In this document: piece after piece, positions 29,911 through 38,639 of the stretch
Layout of the letters: every line of letters begins with the position of its first letter
Numbering within the stretch: position 1 is the stretch's first letter
Source of the DNA: Entrophospora sp. SA101
Lineage: Eukaryota > Glomeromycota > Glomeromycetes > Entrophosporales > Entrophosporaceae
Length of the DNA stretch: 58,612 nucleotides
Direction: 5' to 3'
NCBI GenBank assembly: GCA_958430865.1
Contig: CAUDNR010004279.1
Location: forward strand, 1-58,612
The notes under the pieces: model-generated
The model's input: only the letters and a program-made list of their open reading frames with translations
Database searches by the model: none
What the model was told of the DNA's origin: nothing
Position numbers and translations under genes: made by a program

Positions 29911-29948
29911 TGCCTAAGAAGTAGAGGCAACAGATAATACTTTTTTTG
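29911..29948 (+). terminator. weak hairpin plus T-run
   Basis: TGCCT (29911-29915) pairs with AGGCA (29925-29929), and a T8 run follows at about 29941. It lies just after the 29624-29906 gene and could terminate it. Confidence 0.35.
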
Positions 29949-30008
29949 ACAGTAGTTTTGTATAAAGTAGTAAGTTTTTCGAAAAAAAACTAAGTGTATA
30001 AGGCTTTT

Positions 30009-31427
30009 TTAATTATTTTTAGGTGGAATTTCAATGTTGGTTGTTAATTGCTGGTAATTTTGGTATTCTTTTCTTAATTGTTCAAGATTGCCCTGATTCA
30101 GCGTTCATTCTGCATCTATTTGTTTAGTGTCTCTTAATCAAACACAGAAGTCAGCATCGATTACTTGGCAACTACTATTAATTCATTTTCTAGTTTGTTC
30201 GCAAGTGAAATTATGTGCTTGCCATTGATAGATTAGGTTGGGGGTAAAAGAAGGGTGAAGATTGGTTCAGTTAATATTTTCTCTTTCATAAGTAGTGATT
30301 TGACTGAGATTAGCATTATCTCCTATTTGACTACCAATAATAGCATGCCCCTGCTGGACATTCACATTACCAACCGTGATATTATTAATTATTTGATTGA
30401 TTTGCTTCTCTCGTTGATTAATGTTTCTTTGCAATTGAATGATTTGGTCTTGTTTTTGACAAATTAAGTCTATTTGCTCTATTGTTGTTTGCTTAATTAG
30501 TCTTTTTTTAATTCTTTCTAGTCATTTCTTATTATTTTCTTGTTGTGCTTCTAATAGTTCTTCTAAATCGTCTTTTATTTCAGGATTATTAGAGATAATA
30601 TTGTTTGTTAATTCTTCCAACTCTCTTTCTTTTTGTTGAATTTTATCCCGAACAGTTTCGTAAAGGGTAAGTTTTTCTTCTAATTCTTTTTTAGTTTTTT
30701 GCGTTTTGGACAGGTCTTCTTTTAGATTTTTTATGTTTTCTAATAAATCGCTGGTAATTAGTAAGTCTATCTCTTTACTTTTTAACTCTTCTTCTTTTAT
30801 AAGGAAGTTTAAGACTCCTTTTAGTTTTTGATATTTCCTTTGGGAATCAGTTGGATTATCAATGGTGATTGGTTGGTTTTGTTTTAGTTTTTTATTTTCT
30901 TCTTTTAGAGTTTGAATACTCTTTAATAATTGTTGAGGATTCTGGCCGGCTAATTCAATAATTTCTTGTAGGTCTTTTTGGTAAACTTTTCAGTCACCTT
31001 TATGAGGCTTTAAAATTTCAGATAGTTTAGTGTTTTCATAGGAAAAGATTTTTAAAGTTTCTGGTAAATTTTCTAGTCCAGATTCGGTTTCAGTATTGCC
31101 ATCTAGTTCTAGTTCTTCTAAGTTTGGTAAGTATTTTAGAAAATTTAAGTTGGTTAGATTATTGCTACGCAAGTTTAACTTTTTTATTCGCGGGCAATTT
31201 TCAATAATTAATCATTTCATGCCGCAGTCTCAGATGGTGCACACTTGAAGTTGAGATAAGTTTTTGAGAACTATTTCATCCGTTTTTCGAATATCATACA
31301 AATATAACTTTTCCAATTCTGAATAGTTTTCGATGATTAACTTCCCTTGGAAGTCTTTACGTTTAATTTTTATTTCTTTTGCTTTTTTAGAATAATTGTT
31401 GTTGAATTCAGTTTGATTGCTAACCAT
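30009..31427 (-). CDS. LRR, coiled-coil and Trp-domain protein
   Basis: This 472-residue protein starts at ATG 31427 with many TGA-Trp. Residues 1-145 hold irregular leucine-rich repeats (LRSNNLTNLNFLKYLPNLEE). Residues 150-330 are a long coiled coil, rich in Glu, Lys and Gln. A beta-like segment with NITVGNVNVQQGHAIIG follows. The C-terminal 75 residues are a Trp-rich domain (about NLIYQWQAHNFTCEQTRKWI, then DADFCVWLRDTK) that also forms the N terminus of the kinase at 33376. The last residues are NIEIPPKNN, nearly the same as the kinase end. No signal peptide. The resemblance to host-fungus proteins and the shared ends suggest a function outside the bacterium or in signalling, but this is inference. 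Confidence 0.65.
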
Positions 31428-31444
31428 GATATTTTTTTAACGAG

Positions 31445-33376
31445 TTAATTCTTAGGCGGAATTTCAATTTGGGTTTGGAACTCTTCTTGCTCAGTTTGTT
31501 GTTCCAAAATGACTAATCTTTCACAATACTTAATAATTAATTCTATATCTTCAGTCAAAAGACCTTTTTCTTGTAATTTTTCTTCCAATTCTCCCGCTTC
31601 CTTTCAGGCTTGTTTATCTTCTTTGTTTTTTAATGTTTTTTTGTTGGATTGGATGAAGCTGTCTACTAGTTCTGATGATTTATTATCTAAAGGTTTTTTA
31701 AGGGATTTTATTTCTTCTTCAATTGCTTTAATTTGCAAGTTTAGTAGAGTGGAAGTTTGTCATTCTTGAGAAAGATTATTTTGGGGTTGGGAGAGATTTG
31801 GAAAATCTAATAAGCGGCTGGTATAGATGGCTTGGGAGTGAGTTTGATAAGTTTTATTGATGTTAGTTGGATATAATAGTTCATCAAACTCATCTCTTGA
31901 TTTTTTTGTTCCATAAAAATAATTATCCTCTTCATAATTGTTTTGGCGGCAAAATTCAGAAAATAAATCTTGTTTTACTTTTTCTGATTCTTCGGGCTCT
32001 ATTTCTCTAGATTGCTCTTTGTACTGCTTATAAAGTTCTGAAAGTCGCTTACAAAGTTTTTTCTTTTCGGCATCTAGCACTGGTTTGCATTGTCTAGAAA
32101 TTTCCTTACCTTCTTCTTTAATTTCTCACCTTCAATCTCCCAGTATCTTAGTTATTTCCTTAATCTTTGGTCTTTGGGTGAGATCGGCATCCCAGCACTT
32201 CTTAATTAAGTTCTCTAATAGTTGGGGTATTTTAACCGGAAACTGGGGACGAAGTCCTGCACATATTTCTCGTGCTAAACCTACGTTATGAACTAAGTCA
32301 TGATAAGGAGGCAAGCCAGAAAGTATCTCATAAACCACTATCCCAAAAGAATAAATATCGGAAGCTTGGGTATATTTCTGACCTTGAAGTACTTCCGGAG
32401 CAACATAGGGCAAAACTCCATATACTTTACCTTTATCTAGTTCATTAGCAGGTCGACATAAACCTAAGTCGGTAATAAAATTATCAGCAGCACTAACGTT
32501 AACTAGTATATTCCCAACATGAAAATCCCGATGGATTAATCCCACTTTATGAATTTCACTCAATCCTTTAGCAATAGTATGCATTTGAAGAAGTTTAAGT
32601 TCAAGTTGTAGTTTGTTACAATTCTTATTCAAATAATATCTTAAATTACCGCCTTTTATATAATCCATGACCATGAGGTAATTTTTAGTCTTAGGATCTT
32701 GTGATATGCCATAGCATTGTGCAATAGAACCTAAATCAGTATTAACTAACTTGTTACAAGTAATCTCTTGTAAAAAATCAGCAGTTACATTTTGAGAATT
32801 ATTTAAACTTTTTAGAACAATTTCCTTAGAGTCGCTTATAGCACTACCCTTTAGCCAGTATTCATCTTCAATATATAAGTTGCTAAGGGGTCCGACCTCA
32901 TTCCATACAGCTTTAAATACGGTACTGAAACCACCATCAGTCAAATGCTCAATGTTTGTAAATTCCTTATAAGGAATTCATTCTAATATTTGTATGGGAT
33001 CAATTGACTTTAATTGCTGATTTTGAATAAGTTGATCAATATCAAAACTGCCGCTGGTTAAATTTTTGAAATTATTTTGAGAATGTTGGTCATTACAAAC
33101 TTGACACTGACTGCCATCAGTCTTAGGTTGCCGACACTCTGAGCATAATCCAAATTTATATCTCTTTTGTAAATTTTTAAATCCTTGTTGATTATTTAGT
33201 GCTCATTTCAAGCCAACTTTTTTAATATCTCTTAACCAAGCGACATAGGTAGCTTCGTTCACTTTCAACCCAAGGTTCATTCATTTTTTTGTTTCTTTAT
33301 AATTAAATCCCTTATCTTCCCATTCTTTTTGTAATGCCGGTGTAAATTCCGAACTTATATCTTTTCAATTTACCAT
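31445..33376 (-). CDS. eukaryote-type (fungal-like) protein kinase
   Basis: This is a 643-residue frame from ATG 33376 with many TGA-Trp. Order: Trp-rich domain (residues 10-75, with EATYVAWLRDIKK); zinc-ribbon-like segment CSECRQPKTDGSQCQVC; linker NFKNLTSGSFDIDQLIQ; kinase domain about 140-412. Key parts: Gly loop LTDGGFSTVF (145-154), Lys 189 (IVLKSL), Glu 204, HRD at 282-284 (LIHRDFHVGN), DLG in place of DFG at 303-305, APE at 326-328, and the final Arg in LTQRP. The C-terminal tail includes HSQAIYTSRLLDF and ends QIEIPPKN. The zinc-ribbon, ILEWIPY linker and YTSRLL tail are hallmarks of the expanded Glomeromycotina kinases as I remember them. The Trp in ILEWIP is TGA, so the gene has adapted to this bacterium. 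Origin by transfer from the fungal host is likely. Confidence 0.8.
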
Positions 33377-33388
33377 ATTTAAGTTAAT

Positions 33389-33394
33389 ACTATA
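33389..33394 (-). promoter_or_regulatory. -10 box of the kinase gene
   Basis: TATAGT on the minus strand, 12 nt before the ATG, in a short conserved block also found before the vestigial LRR start at 29558. A start point only a few bases before the ATG would make the mRNA almost leaderless, in keeping with the lack of Shine-Dalgarno sequences here. A clear -35 box is not seen. Confidence 0.4.
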
Positions 33395-33429
33395 ACATAT
33401 TTTATATTTAAAATGTATTAATAAAAAGT

Positions 33430-33704
33430 ATGAACCAATTACAAACTGAGATTAATTAAGCAGTTATAAAGTAAAACTAATAAATAAAACAGTTGAAGCT
33501 GCTGGCAAATAAAAAGAAACAATTGGATAAGTTATTAGCACAGCAAAATAAGAATAATCGTTCAGCAGGTAATTAAAACAATCTCTTGCACATTATTCCT
33601 CTGAAGAATTAACAAAGGTTTGTCAACTTAAAGAAGAAATAGTGAAATTAGAATTAGAAAAAAATAAGCAATTAATAACCCGGATAGAAATACTCACTAA
33701 ATAA
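33430..33704 (+). pseudogene. decayed helical protein gene
   Basis: The stretch holds coding-like pieces in changing frames: a short ATG start at 33430, then KKKQLDKLLAQQNKNN, then in another frame SSEELTKVCQLKEEIVKLEL to TAA 33702-33704. It looks like a former coiled-coil gene, broken by stops and frameshifts, upstream of the HNH gene. Nothing else is seen between 33377 and 33711. Confidence 0.35.
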
Positions 33705-33711
33705 AATCATC

Positions 33712-34362
33712 ATGCCTACTAACTTACTAAAATTAAGTGTTACTCGCACCTGAGGTAATCGAAAGTTACCACTCAGTTCTCGCGAATGAAAAGAATTGCG
33801 ACAAAAAGCAATATTGAATCATAACCATAGTTGTCGCTTTTGTGGTTTAAGTTTAACTAAGTGATTAGTTTGTGACCATATAGATGGTAATGCAGCTAAT
33901 AATAACCTCACTAATTTAGGAATTAATTGTCCCAGTTGTGATGCTATTCGTCATTGCGGACTAAGCGGCGTAAAAAATTGACTAATAATTCGTTATTCTC
34001 TCCTTAGTCAGTTAGAAATAGTTCAGCGAACTCATGACTTCTACTCAACTAATAATCGTCATCCTCGTCCGGAAGAAGTTGATCCCGATTGTCAAAAAAT
34101 TTTTAACCATTCATTCCTAGTTAATAAAAAAGTAGTTGGTCGAATAGATAATAAAGAAAAGCAAGAAGTACCTTCTACTATTTTAGCTAATATTTTGCTT
34201 AGTTATGATTACGATAAATTAGAGGGAATAGAAAAGATTAAAGGATTTTTCACTGACCAGTTTTCCTTAAAGTTTTTGCAGTGAAAAAAACAGTTATCGA
34301 CCACCGAAAAAGGACAAAAACTAGAAACGAAAATAGCCACTCCTCCTAAACATGACAAGTAA
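33712..34362 (+). CDS. HNH-like nuclease-family protein
   Basis: This 216-residue protein starts at ATG 33712 with six or so TGA-Trp. It has a zinc-bound beta-beta-alpha core: CRFCG (about residues 42-46), VCDHIDGNAANNNLTN (His and Asn of the HNH), then CPSCDAIRHCG. The four Cys and the DHIDG.......N order are typical of HNH endonucleases, including those of mobile elements. The C-terminal half is helical and charged. It faces the tyrosine recombinase gene at 34440 tail to tail. Nicking or cutting DNA during element movement is a fair guess. Confidence 0.65.
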
Positions 34363-34439
34363 AAAATTAAAAATCTTTACTTTAATAAGCAGTTTATAAG
34401 CAACTAGATTTTTAGTCTTTCTGATAACATCACTAAAAA

Positions 34440-34994
34440 CTATATTGGTCGAAATTTCACCAAATTACTTAAATCACTATCTTTAATATATAAAGCTGTC
34501 GTGCTGATGCGACTATGTCCTAATACTTTTTGTAAAACGGGTAAAGGCATGCCGCTTATCGCGTTATAAGTGGCAAAGCATCTCCGTAAAGTATGCGGTG
34601 CTAACTCAATATTATCAGCAATATTCATTTCCTTTTTAATTTGCTGTAAGAACTTAAAAAAAGTTGAACTATCCGGAGAATTATTCGATTTTCACTTTCT
34701 CTTTTGTAGTTCTCTAACTACTTCGGGAGCCACGAATACTCATCTTTCTTTTTGTCCCTTGCCCCTTAATAAGTAGAGATTTTTATACTCAACTTGCTGA
34801 TTCTCTAAGTTCAAATCAAAACTAATGGCTTCTGATACTCTTAATCCCGCCTTTCAACCTAATAAAAAAAGACACTCATTTTCCTTTCTCCTACATTCTC
34901 CTTTTTTATTTACGCGACTAATAATATAATTCCAAACTTGCTGTAAAAGTTGGTTAGTGGGAAGAATGGTTAAAGATTTTTTATTTTTGGGCAT
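34440..34994 (-). CDS. tyrosine recombinase (integrase) catalytic domain
   Basis: This 184-residue protein starts at ATG 34994 with three TGA-Trp. All catalytic residues are present: Arg in GWKAGLRVSEA, His-x-x-Arg in APHTLRRCFATY, His in LGHSRISTTA and Tyr in ALYIK. The N-terminal core-binding (SAM-like) domain is missing, so this is a minimal or truncated form related to XerC/XerD or phage integrases. It starts 5 nt after the toxin-like gene stop, so it lies in one operon with TA locus 3. Integration or resolution of a small element is the likely role. Confidence 0.8.
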
Positions 34995-34999
34995 TTTAT

Positions 35000-35404
35000 T
35001 TATTCTTTTTTCTTATCTTTCTGTCCTTGACGATAACAGTCCATTAATCCTAACACTTCTGGTTCATTATCAGTTACGCACCAAACTAGTTTATAAGCCT
35101 TAATTCCTTGGTAAACCCGAAAAGAGTAATAAGTTCAGCAGTAATATCTGCCTTCGGTATCTACTTTTTCTCCATCTAATTGATTAACTAATTCACAAAT
35201 TAAATTATCAGTAATTAGTTTTTTGGCTAATTCATTAGGAGCAAGTTTAATCTTTTGCTTGGCTAATGCTTCTAAATATTCCTGGTTGTGCTTTTCGTAA
35301 TAAGGACTAATTTCTAATCTGGTAAATTTTTGCTTATTAATCGTGACATTACAATTATAAGGGCGTAAGTTAGTAGGCTTTTGCGGAAATTTCTTTCTGA
35401 CCAT
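35000..35404 (-). CDS. toxin-like partner of a TA pair (locus 3)
   Basis: This 134-residue protein starts at ATG 35404 with one TGA-Trp. It has the family strands CNVTINKQKFTRLEISPYYE, the middle LICELVNQLDGE, IKAYKLVWCVTDNEPEVLGL and DCYRQ. It overlaps the end of the antitoxin-like gene by 35 nt and is followed at once by a recombinase. See the related genes at 12362 and 27478. The molecular activity is not recognised. Confidence 0.6.
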
Positions 35405-35738
35405 AAGGAAGGTTAATTCTTAATTGACAAGGAACATGCAAATTGTTAGCATAATGTACCAACTCCTCAAAAGCAAGTTTGTCAACGTGAGAATATAAAA
35501 TGCTTTCGGTTTTAGCAATGGTTAATCCTAACTGCTGAGCGATATCCTTGGTAGCAAAATTATTTTCTTTCTTATAACTGAGAATACTTTTACAAAGTTT
35601 ATATTTAGCTTTGTCAATTGGAGTAGCATTAGCACTTAGGCCGATATTTGTCCTTCTATCACTTTTGCCGATTCTTTTTACCACTTTTTCAAACTCCGCA
35701 CGGGGAGGAAATTGAAAACGAATTTCTTTTTTTTTCAT
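35370..35738 (-). CDS. HTH antitoxin-like regulator (locus 3)
   Basis: This 122-residue protein starts at ATG 35738. Core blocks: SANATPIDKAKYKLCKSILS, the helix-turn-helix FATKDIAQQLGLTIAKTESI, and KLAFEELVHYANNLHVPCQL. Nearly the same spacing is found at 27825. It likely binds its own promoter region (35740-35830) and its overlapping partner. Confidence 0.7.
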   Translation of the reverse strand: MKKKEIRFQFPPRAEFEKVVKRIGKSDRRTNIGLSANATPIDKAKYKLCKSILSYKKENNFATKDIAQQLGLTIAKTESILYSHVDKLAFEELVHYANNLHVPCQLRINLPYGQKEISAKAY

Positions 35739-35854
35739 ATTTATTTTTTACTTTCTTGCTTTTGGTTCTTTCTTTCTCTGTTTTATACTAATTATCAAGA
35801 AAGTATATAATTATTTTAACTTTTCTCTCTTGATTATGGTCCATTTTCGGGAAA

Positions 35855-36145
35855 CTATAAATCTTTATTTATTCGACTTTTTAAGTTTTTTGCATAACTA
35901 AAACCACAACTCAGAGGGTACTGACAGTGGAATATTTTCACTAATACTCCGTCCAAACAAGTGTTATCACGAGGTTCAGGAAATTCTTTTGATTCACAGG
36001 CTCCGAGTATTTCTTGGAAATAAAGTTGATAATTTTTTTCTTGTCATTCTTGGCGACTAAATTGTTTTTGACAATTCCAACACTTACGCTTAGTTCAGAA
36101 AGTTATAAATAGTTTCCGTAGAGTTCTTCTTACTTTCTTCGCTAA
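35855..36145 (-). CDS. Cys-rich ORF in frame after a stop
   Basis: This 96-residue open frame directly follows the TAA of the 36146-36373 gene in the same frame, with no good ATG of its own. It contains CWNCQKQF and further Cys (CESKEF, CLDGVL, CQYPLSC) that suggest zinc binding, and uses TGA for Trp. Either it starts at an unusual codon, or the two are one gene interrupted by a TAA. Confidence 0.4.
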
Positions 36146-36373
36146 TTAGTTTTCATCTTCTCGCTCGTCTTCTCAATCATCGATGAGAACTAAAATACCA
36201 TTTTCTTTATTTTCTAATAACTTTAATATTTCTTTTAACTTTTCGACTAAGTCGTAAAGAGCGTCACTGTTAGGGTCGTCCGGTTCAATAGCCCGAACTT
36301 CGGCGGGGTTTTCTAATGATTGTTGTAATTTTTCTAGTTTCTTGGTGATTTGCTTGTGGAGTTTTTTAGTCAT
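36146..36373 (-). CDS. small acidic protein, 75 aa
   Basis: The frame from ATG 36373 to TAA 36146-36148 gives two helices (KLHKQITKKLEKLQQSLENP, then LYDLVEKLKEILKLL) and an acidic end (DDWEDEREDEN, one TGA-Trp). It could form a small helical bundle or be the N-terminal part of a longer gene that continues after the stop. Unknown function. Confidence 0.45.
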
Positions 36374-36485
36374 GGTTGTTGCCGCTAAAATTTTCCTGAC
36401 CGAAGAGTTCTTTAATTGTTGCGATTACTATTTCTTGTGACCACCCTTATATTTGCCGTTGGCAAAGTTATTTTTCTTCAAAAAT

Positions 36486-36734
36486 TTAGACAAGTATCCC
36501 TTGCCCTTCAAAGTCAACCAAAATATTACTGCCATTATTACCTTCCTTAACAGTAAAAGTATATTCTTCACCCTCTTTTAAGTCTTTTCAGCGGTCGGGG
36601 GATAAATCTTTACTGGAGAAAACAAAGATAACTTCTTCGGCATCTAATTTTAGGATTAGGTAATCCTTGCCATTTTTATCTTGTTTGGTTAATTTTTCCC
36701 GGATTATTTTGGTGATTTCACGTGTGTAATTCAT
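36486..36734 (-). CDS. small beta-rich protein, 82 aa
   Basis: The ATG at 36734 opens a frame with alternating strands (KDYLILKLDAEEVIFVFSS, then EEYTFTVKEGNNGSNILVDF), like a small OB-fold or barrel. One TGA-Trp. The frame ends GTC-TAA at 36486, and five more sense codons follow before a second TAA. It lies in the operon below the HAD gene. Function unknown. Confidence 0.45.
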
Positions 36735-36807
36735 AATGTTAGTTTAATTAATTTTTGTTTGGTTTAACCTATTATTTAATAACTGGTTAATGTCTTTTTG
36801 CCGTAGG

Positions 36808-37644
36808 TTATTTAGTGAAATTCTCTTTCTTTAAATCACTCACTTCATTTTTGATTAATAATACTTCTTTATCGTGCTGGTCTGCTATGGCTGGATAATA
36901 AGGGGCAATAACTTTAAATTCTTTTCACCTGCCAAGTATTTTTCCTTTCTTTGCTTCTATCGCAAATGTTCCTGCCATACTCCTACAGATATTCGGATTA
37001 TCATCAATAATTATATCAAAATCAGCCGCATTTTCTTTAATTCAGTCGGCTTTGGTTTATCCTTTTTCTTCACTGTCGAAAGGGATTAGTTCTAAAATGA
37101 TTTCAGGAGATTTATAAACGCAAACCCCAGCATCTTTATCTTTAAACTCCATTTTTCTTTCCAATCTAGCAAAGGTTTCAGCAAATATCTCTTTTTTTCT
37201 AGGGTCGCCGTTAGGGAATTTCCTCTTATCATAAGCACTTAAAAAGATTAATAATTCTACTTTGCCCTCCTTTATTAGTTTCAACAAATCCTCAGCAATA
37301 GTTAAAAATGGGGCTTGTTGGTAGAAGTTAGGGGAGTTTTTGATTTCTGATTGTTTTCTCAAATAGTCTTCTTTTGCCTTTTCGCCAAACAAAACCTCTC
37401 CATATTCCAATTTAGAACCATAAGGAGAATAGTTAACTTTAAATTCACCTTCTAATCAAAAATACTTAAAATAACTTGGAAACTTTCCAGGTGCTTCGCC
37501 TATCCTTTTCAAGCCTATTAAAAAACAAGCATAAGGCTCATGGGCTTGGATTACTTCATCTCAGTCGCAGATTATTTTGAGTTTTTTAGGAGTGTTTTTG
37601 AATTGTTCGTAGAGAGTTGTTATTTTTAATTCTTTATTTTCCAT
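36808..37644 (-). pseudogene. HAD-like hydrolase, interrupted by one TAA
   Basis: The ATG at 37644 opens a frame of 278 codons ending TAA 36808-36810, but an in-frame TAA lies at 37057-37059. Before it: motif I CDWDEVIQ and motif II FLSAYDKR. After it: motif IV DIIIDDNPN and a tail (VIAPYYPAIADQHDKEVLLI) that matches the NusB-fused protein at 7493. The stop falls just before motif IV, so the shortened product would lack the metal-binding DD. With UGA not being a stop here, TAA is a real break unless it is a sequencing error or is read through. Confidence 0.7.
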
Positions 37645-38038
37645 ATTTTAATTGATATTTTTCTGCTAACTTTAAAAAATCTAATCTATAATCCGTAATT
37701 CATTCGCCTTTTTCATTCATTCTTCCACCAGTTTCGATAATTCCTCTTTTGGGATAAAAATCAATTCCTTGTGGATCGGTTTCATGGTTTATTAGCATTC
37801 GTCTTTCTAACTCTTTAAGTAAGTCAAAATTACTTACTTGTTTTAAATTTAATTTATTGATTTTTGTTAAAATTGGGCTGTTTCGTTTTTCGTTCATATT
37901 AATATTAGTAGTTTTTCGTCATACTCAGACTTTAGTGTTAAAGCCATACTTTTGGGCTAATTCATCGGTAACGAGAACCAGTTCATAACCGTTGGCCTGC
38001 ATTATTCGTCATTGTTCTAGTCAATCGTTATTTGCCAT
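37634..38038 (-). CDS. hypothetical protein, 134 aa
   Basis: The ATG at 38038 overlaps the stop of the preceding gene, and the stop at 37634 overlaps the start of the HAD gene by 11 nt, so translation is coupled throughout. Five TGA-Trp codons are used. The N terminus (ELVLVTDELAQKYGFNTKVW) suggests a small alpha/beta domain. The C terminus has GIDFYPKRGIIETGGR. No family recognised. Confidence 0.5.
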
Positions 38039-38234
38039 AATTTTCCAAGTCGGCAATAAATTGGGTCAAATTATTTTCTCAATTACTTAATATTTGCAGT
38101 TTTACCTTGGCTATTTCTAGTCGGGTTCACTTTTTTTTGGTCTTTTTATTGGCTAACGGCGTAATCTGAATATTACCTTGTCAGAAAAGTAATAAAAAGA
38201 GTTGGCCGTTATTTTTAAATAGTTTTCAAGTCAT
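38028..38234 (-). CDS. hypothetical basic protein, 68 aa
   Basis: The frame from ATG 38234 to TAA 38028-38030 has four TGA-Trp. The N-terminal half is Trp/Phe-rich (KLFKNNGQLFLLLFW), the C-terminal half a basic helix (KKTKKKWTRLEIAKVKLQIL). It overlaps both neighbours (20 nt upstream, 11 nt downstream). It uses no known motif. Confidence 0.45.
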
Positions 38235-38508
38235 TATTTAATTCCTTTCGAGCTTGGGTTATTTTTTCTTTAATTAAAGATTGGTTTTTTTTAGTAAAAC
38301 CATCTATTCCTCGTAAAGATAGAACTTCTTCTCAGTAAGTAATTCCTCTTTCTTTTTGGGGCTTTCTTTGGATATAATAACGGTAATAACCGGCTTCTCA
38401 AATATCTCGTCAGCACATTCAACATCAATCGGAGTCATAGCGGATAACTGCCGGCATAAGTCGGCCACACATTCGGCAATTTCTTGCTTTGATTTCCTTA
38501 TTATTCAT
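38215..38508 (-). CDS. small Cys/Trp-rich protein, 97 aa
   Basis: The first gene of the overlapping operon, starting ATG 38508. CRMCG (residues 11-15) and CWMC (about 29-32) make a likely zinc ribbon. Six Trp come from TGA, which strongly marks it as a code-4 gene. A helical, basic C terminus follows. Nucleic-acid binding is possible. tRNA-fMet lies 30 nt upstream on the same strand. Confidence 0.5.
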
Positions 38509-38537
38509 GTTATTTTCTTGTTGATTTTTTATTTTTT

Positions 38538-38614
38538 TGGTAGCGGGGGAAGGATTTGAACCTCCGCTCTTCGGATTATGAGCCCGACGAGTTGAACCAC
38601 TACTCTACCCCGCG
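38538..38614 (-). tRNA. initiator tRNA-fMet (CAU)
   Basis: On the minus strand the gene starts CGCGGGGTAGAG, has the loop CTCATAA (anticodon CAT) and T-arm GGTTCAAATCC, and ends with encoded ACCA. Position 1 is C and does not pair with the base at 72 (here U), the initiator mark (C1 with A72 in most bacteria). In the anticodon stem the three G:C pairs are two G:C plus one G-U. It lies at the head of a small-gene operon and directly downstream of the structured region. Confidence 0.92.
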
Positions 38615-38639
38615 GTTATTTTGGTTAGTTAATAACTTC

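Noticed and set aside
31445..33376. Fungal contamination as source of the kinase
   Set aside because: In-frame TGA codons at Trp positions and flanking bacterial genes show it is part of this genome.
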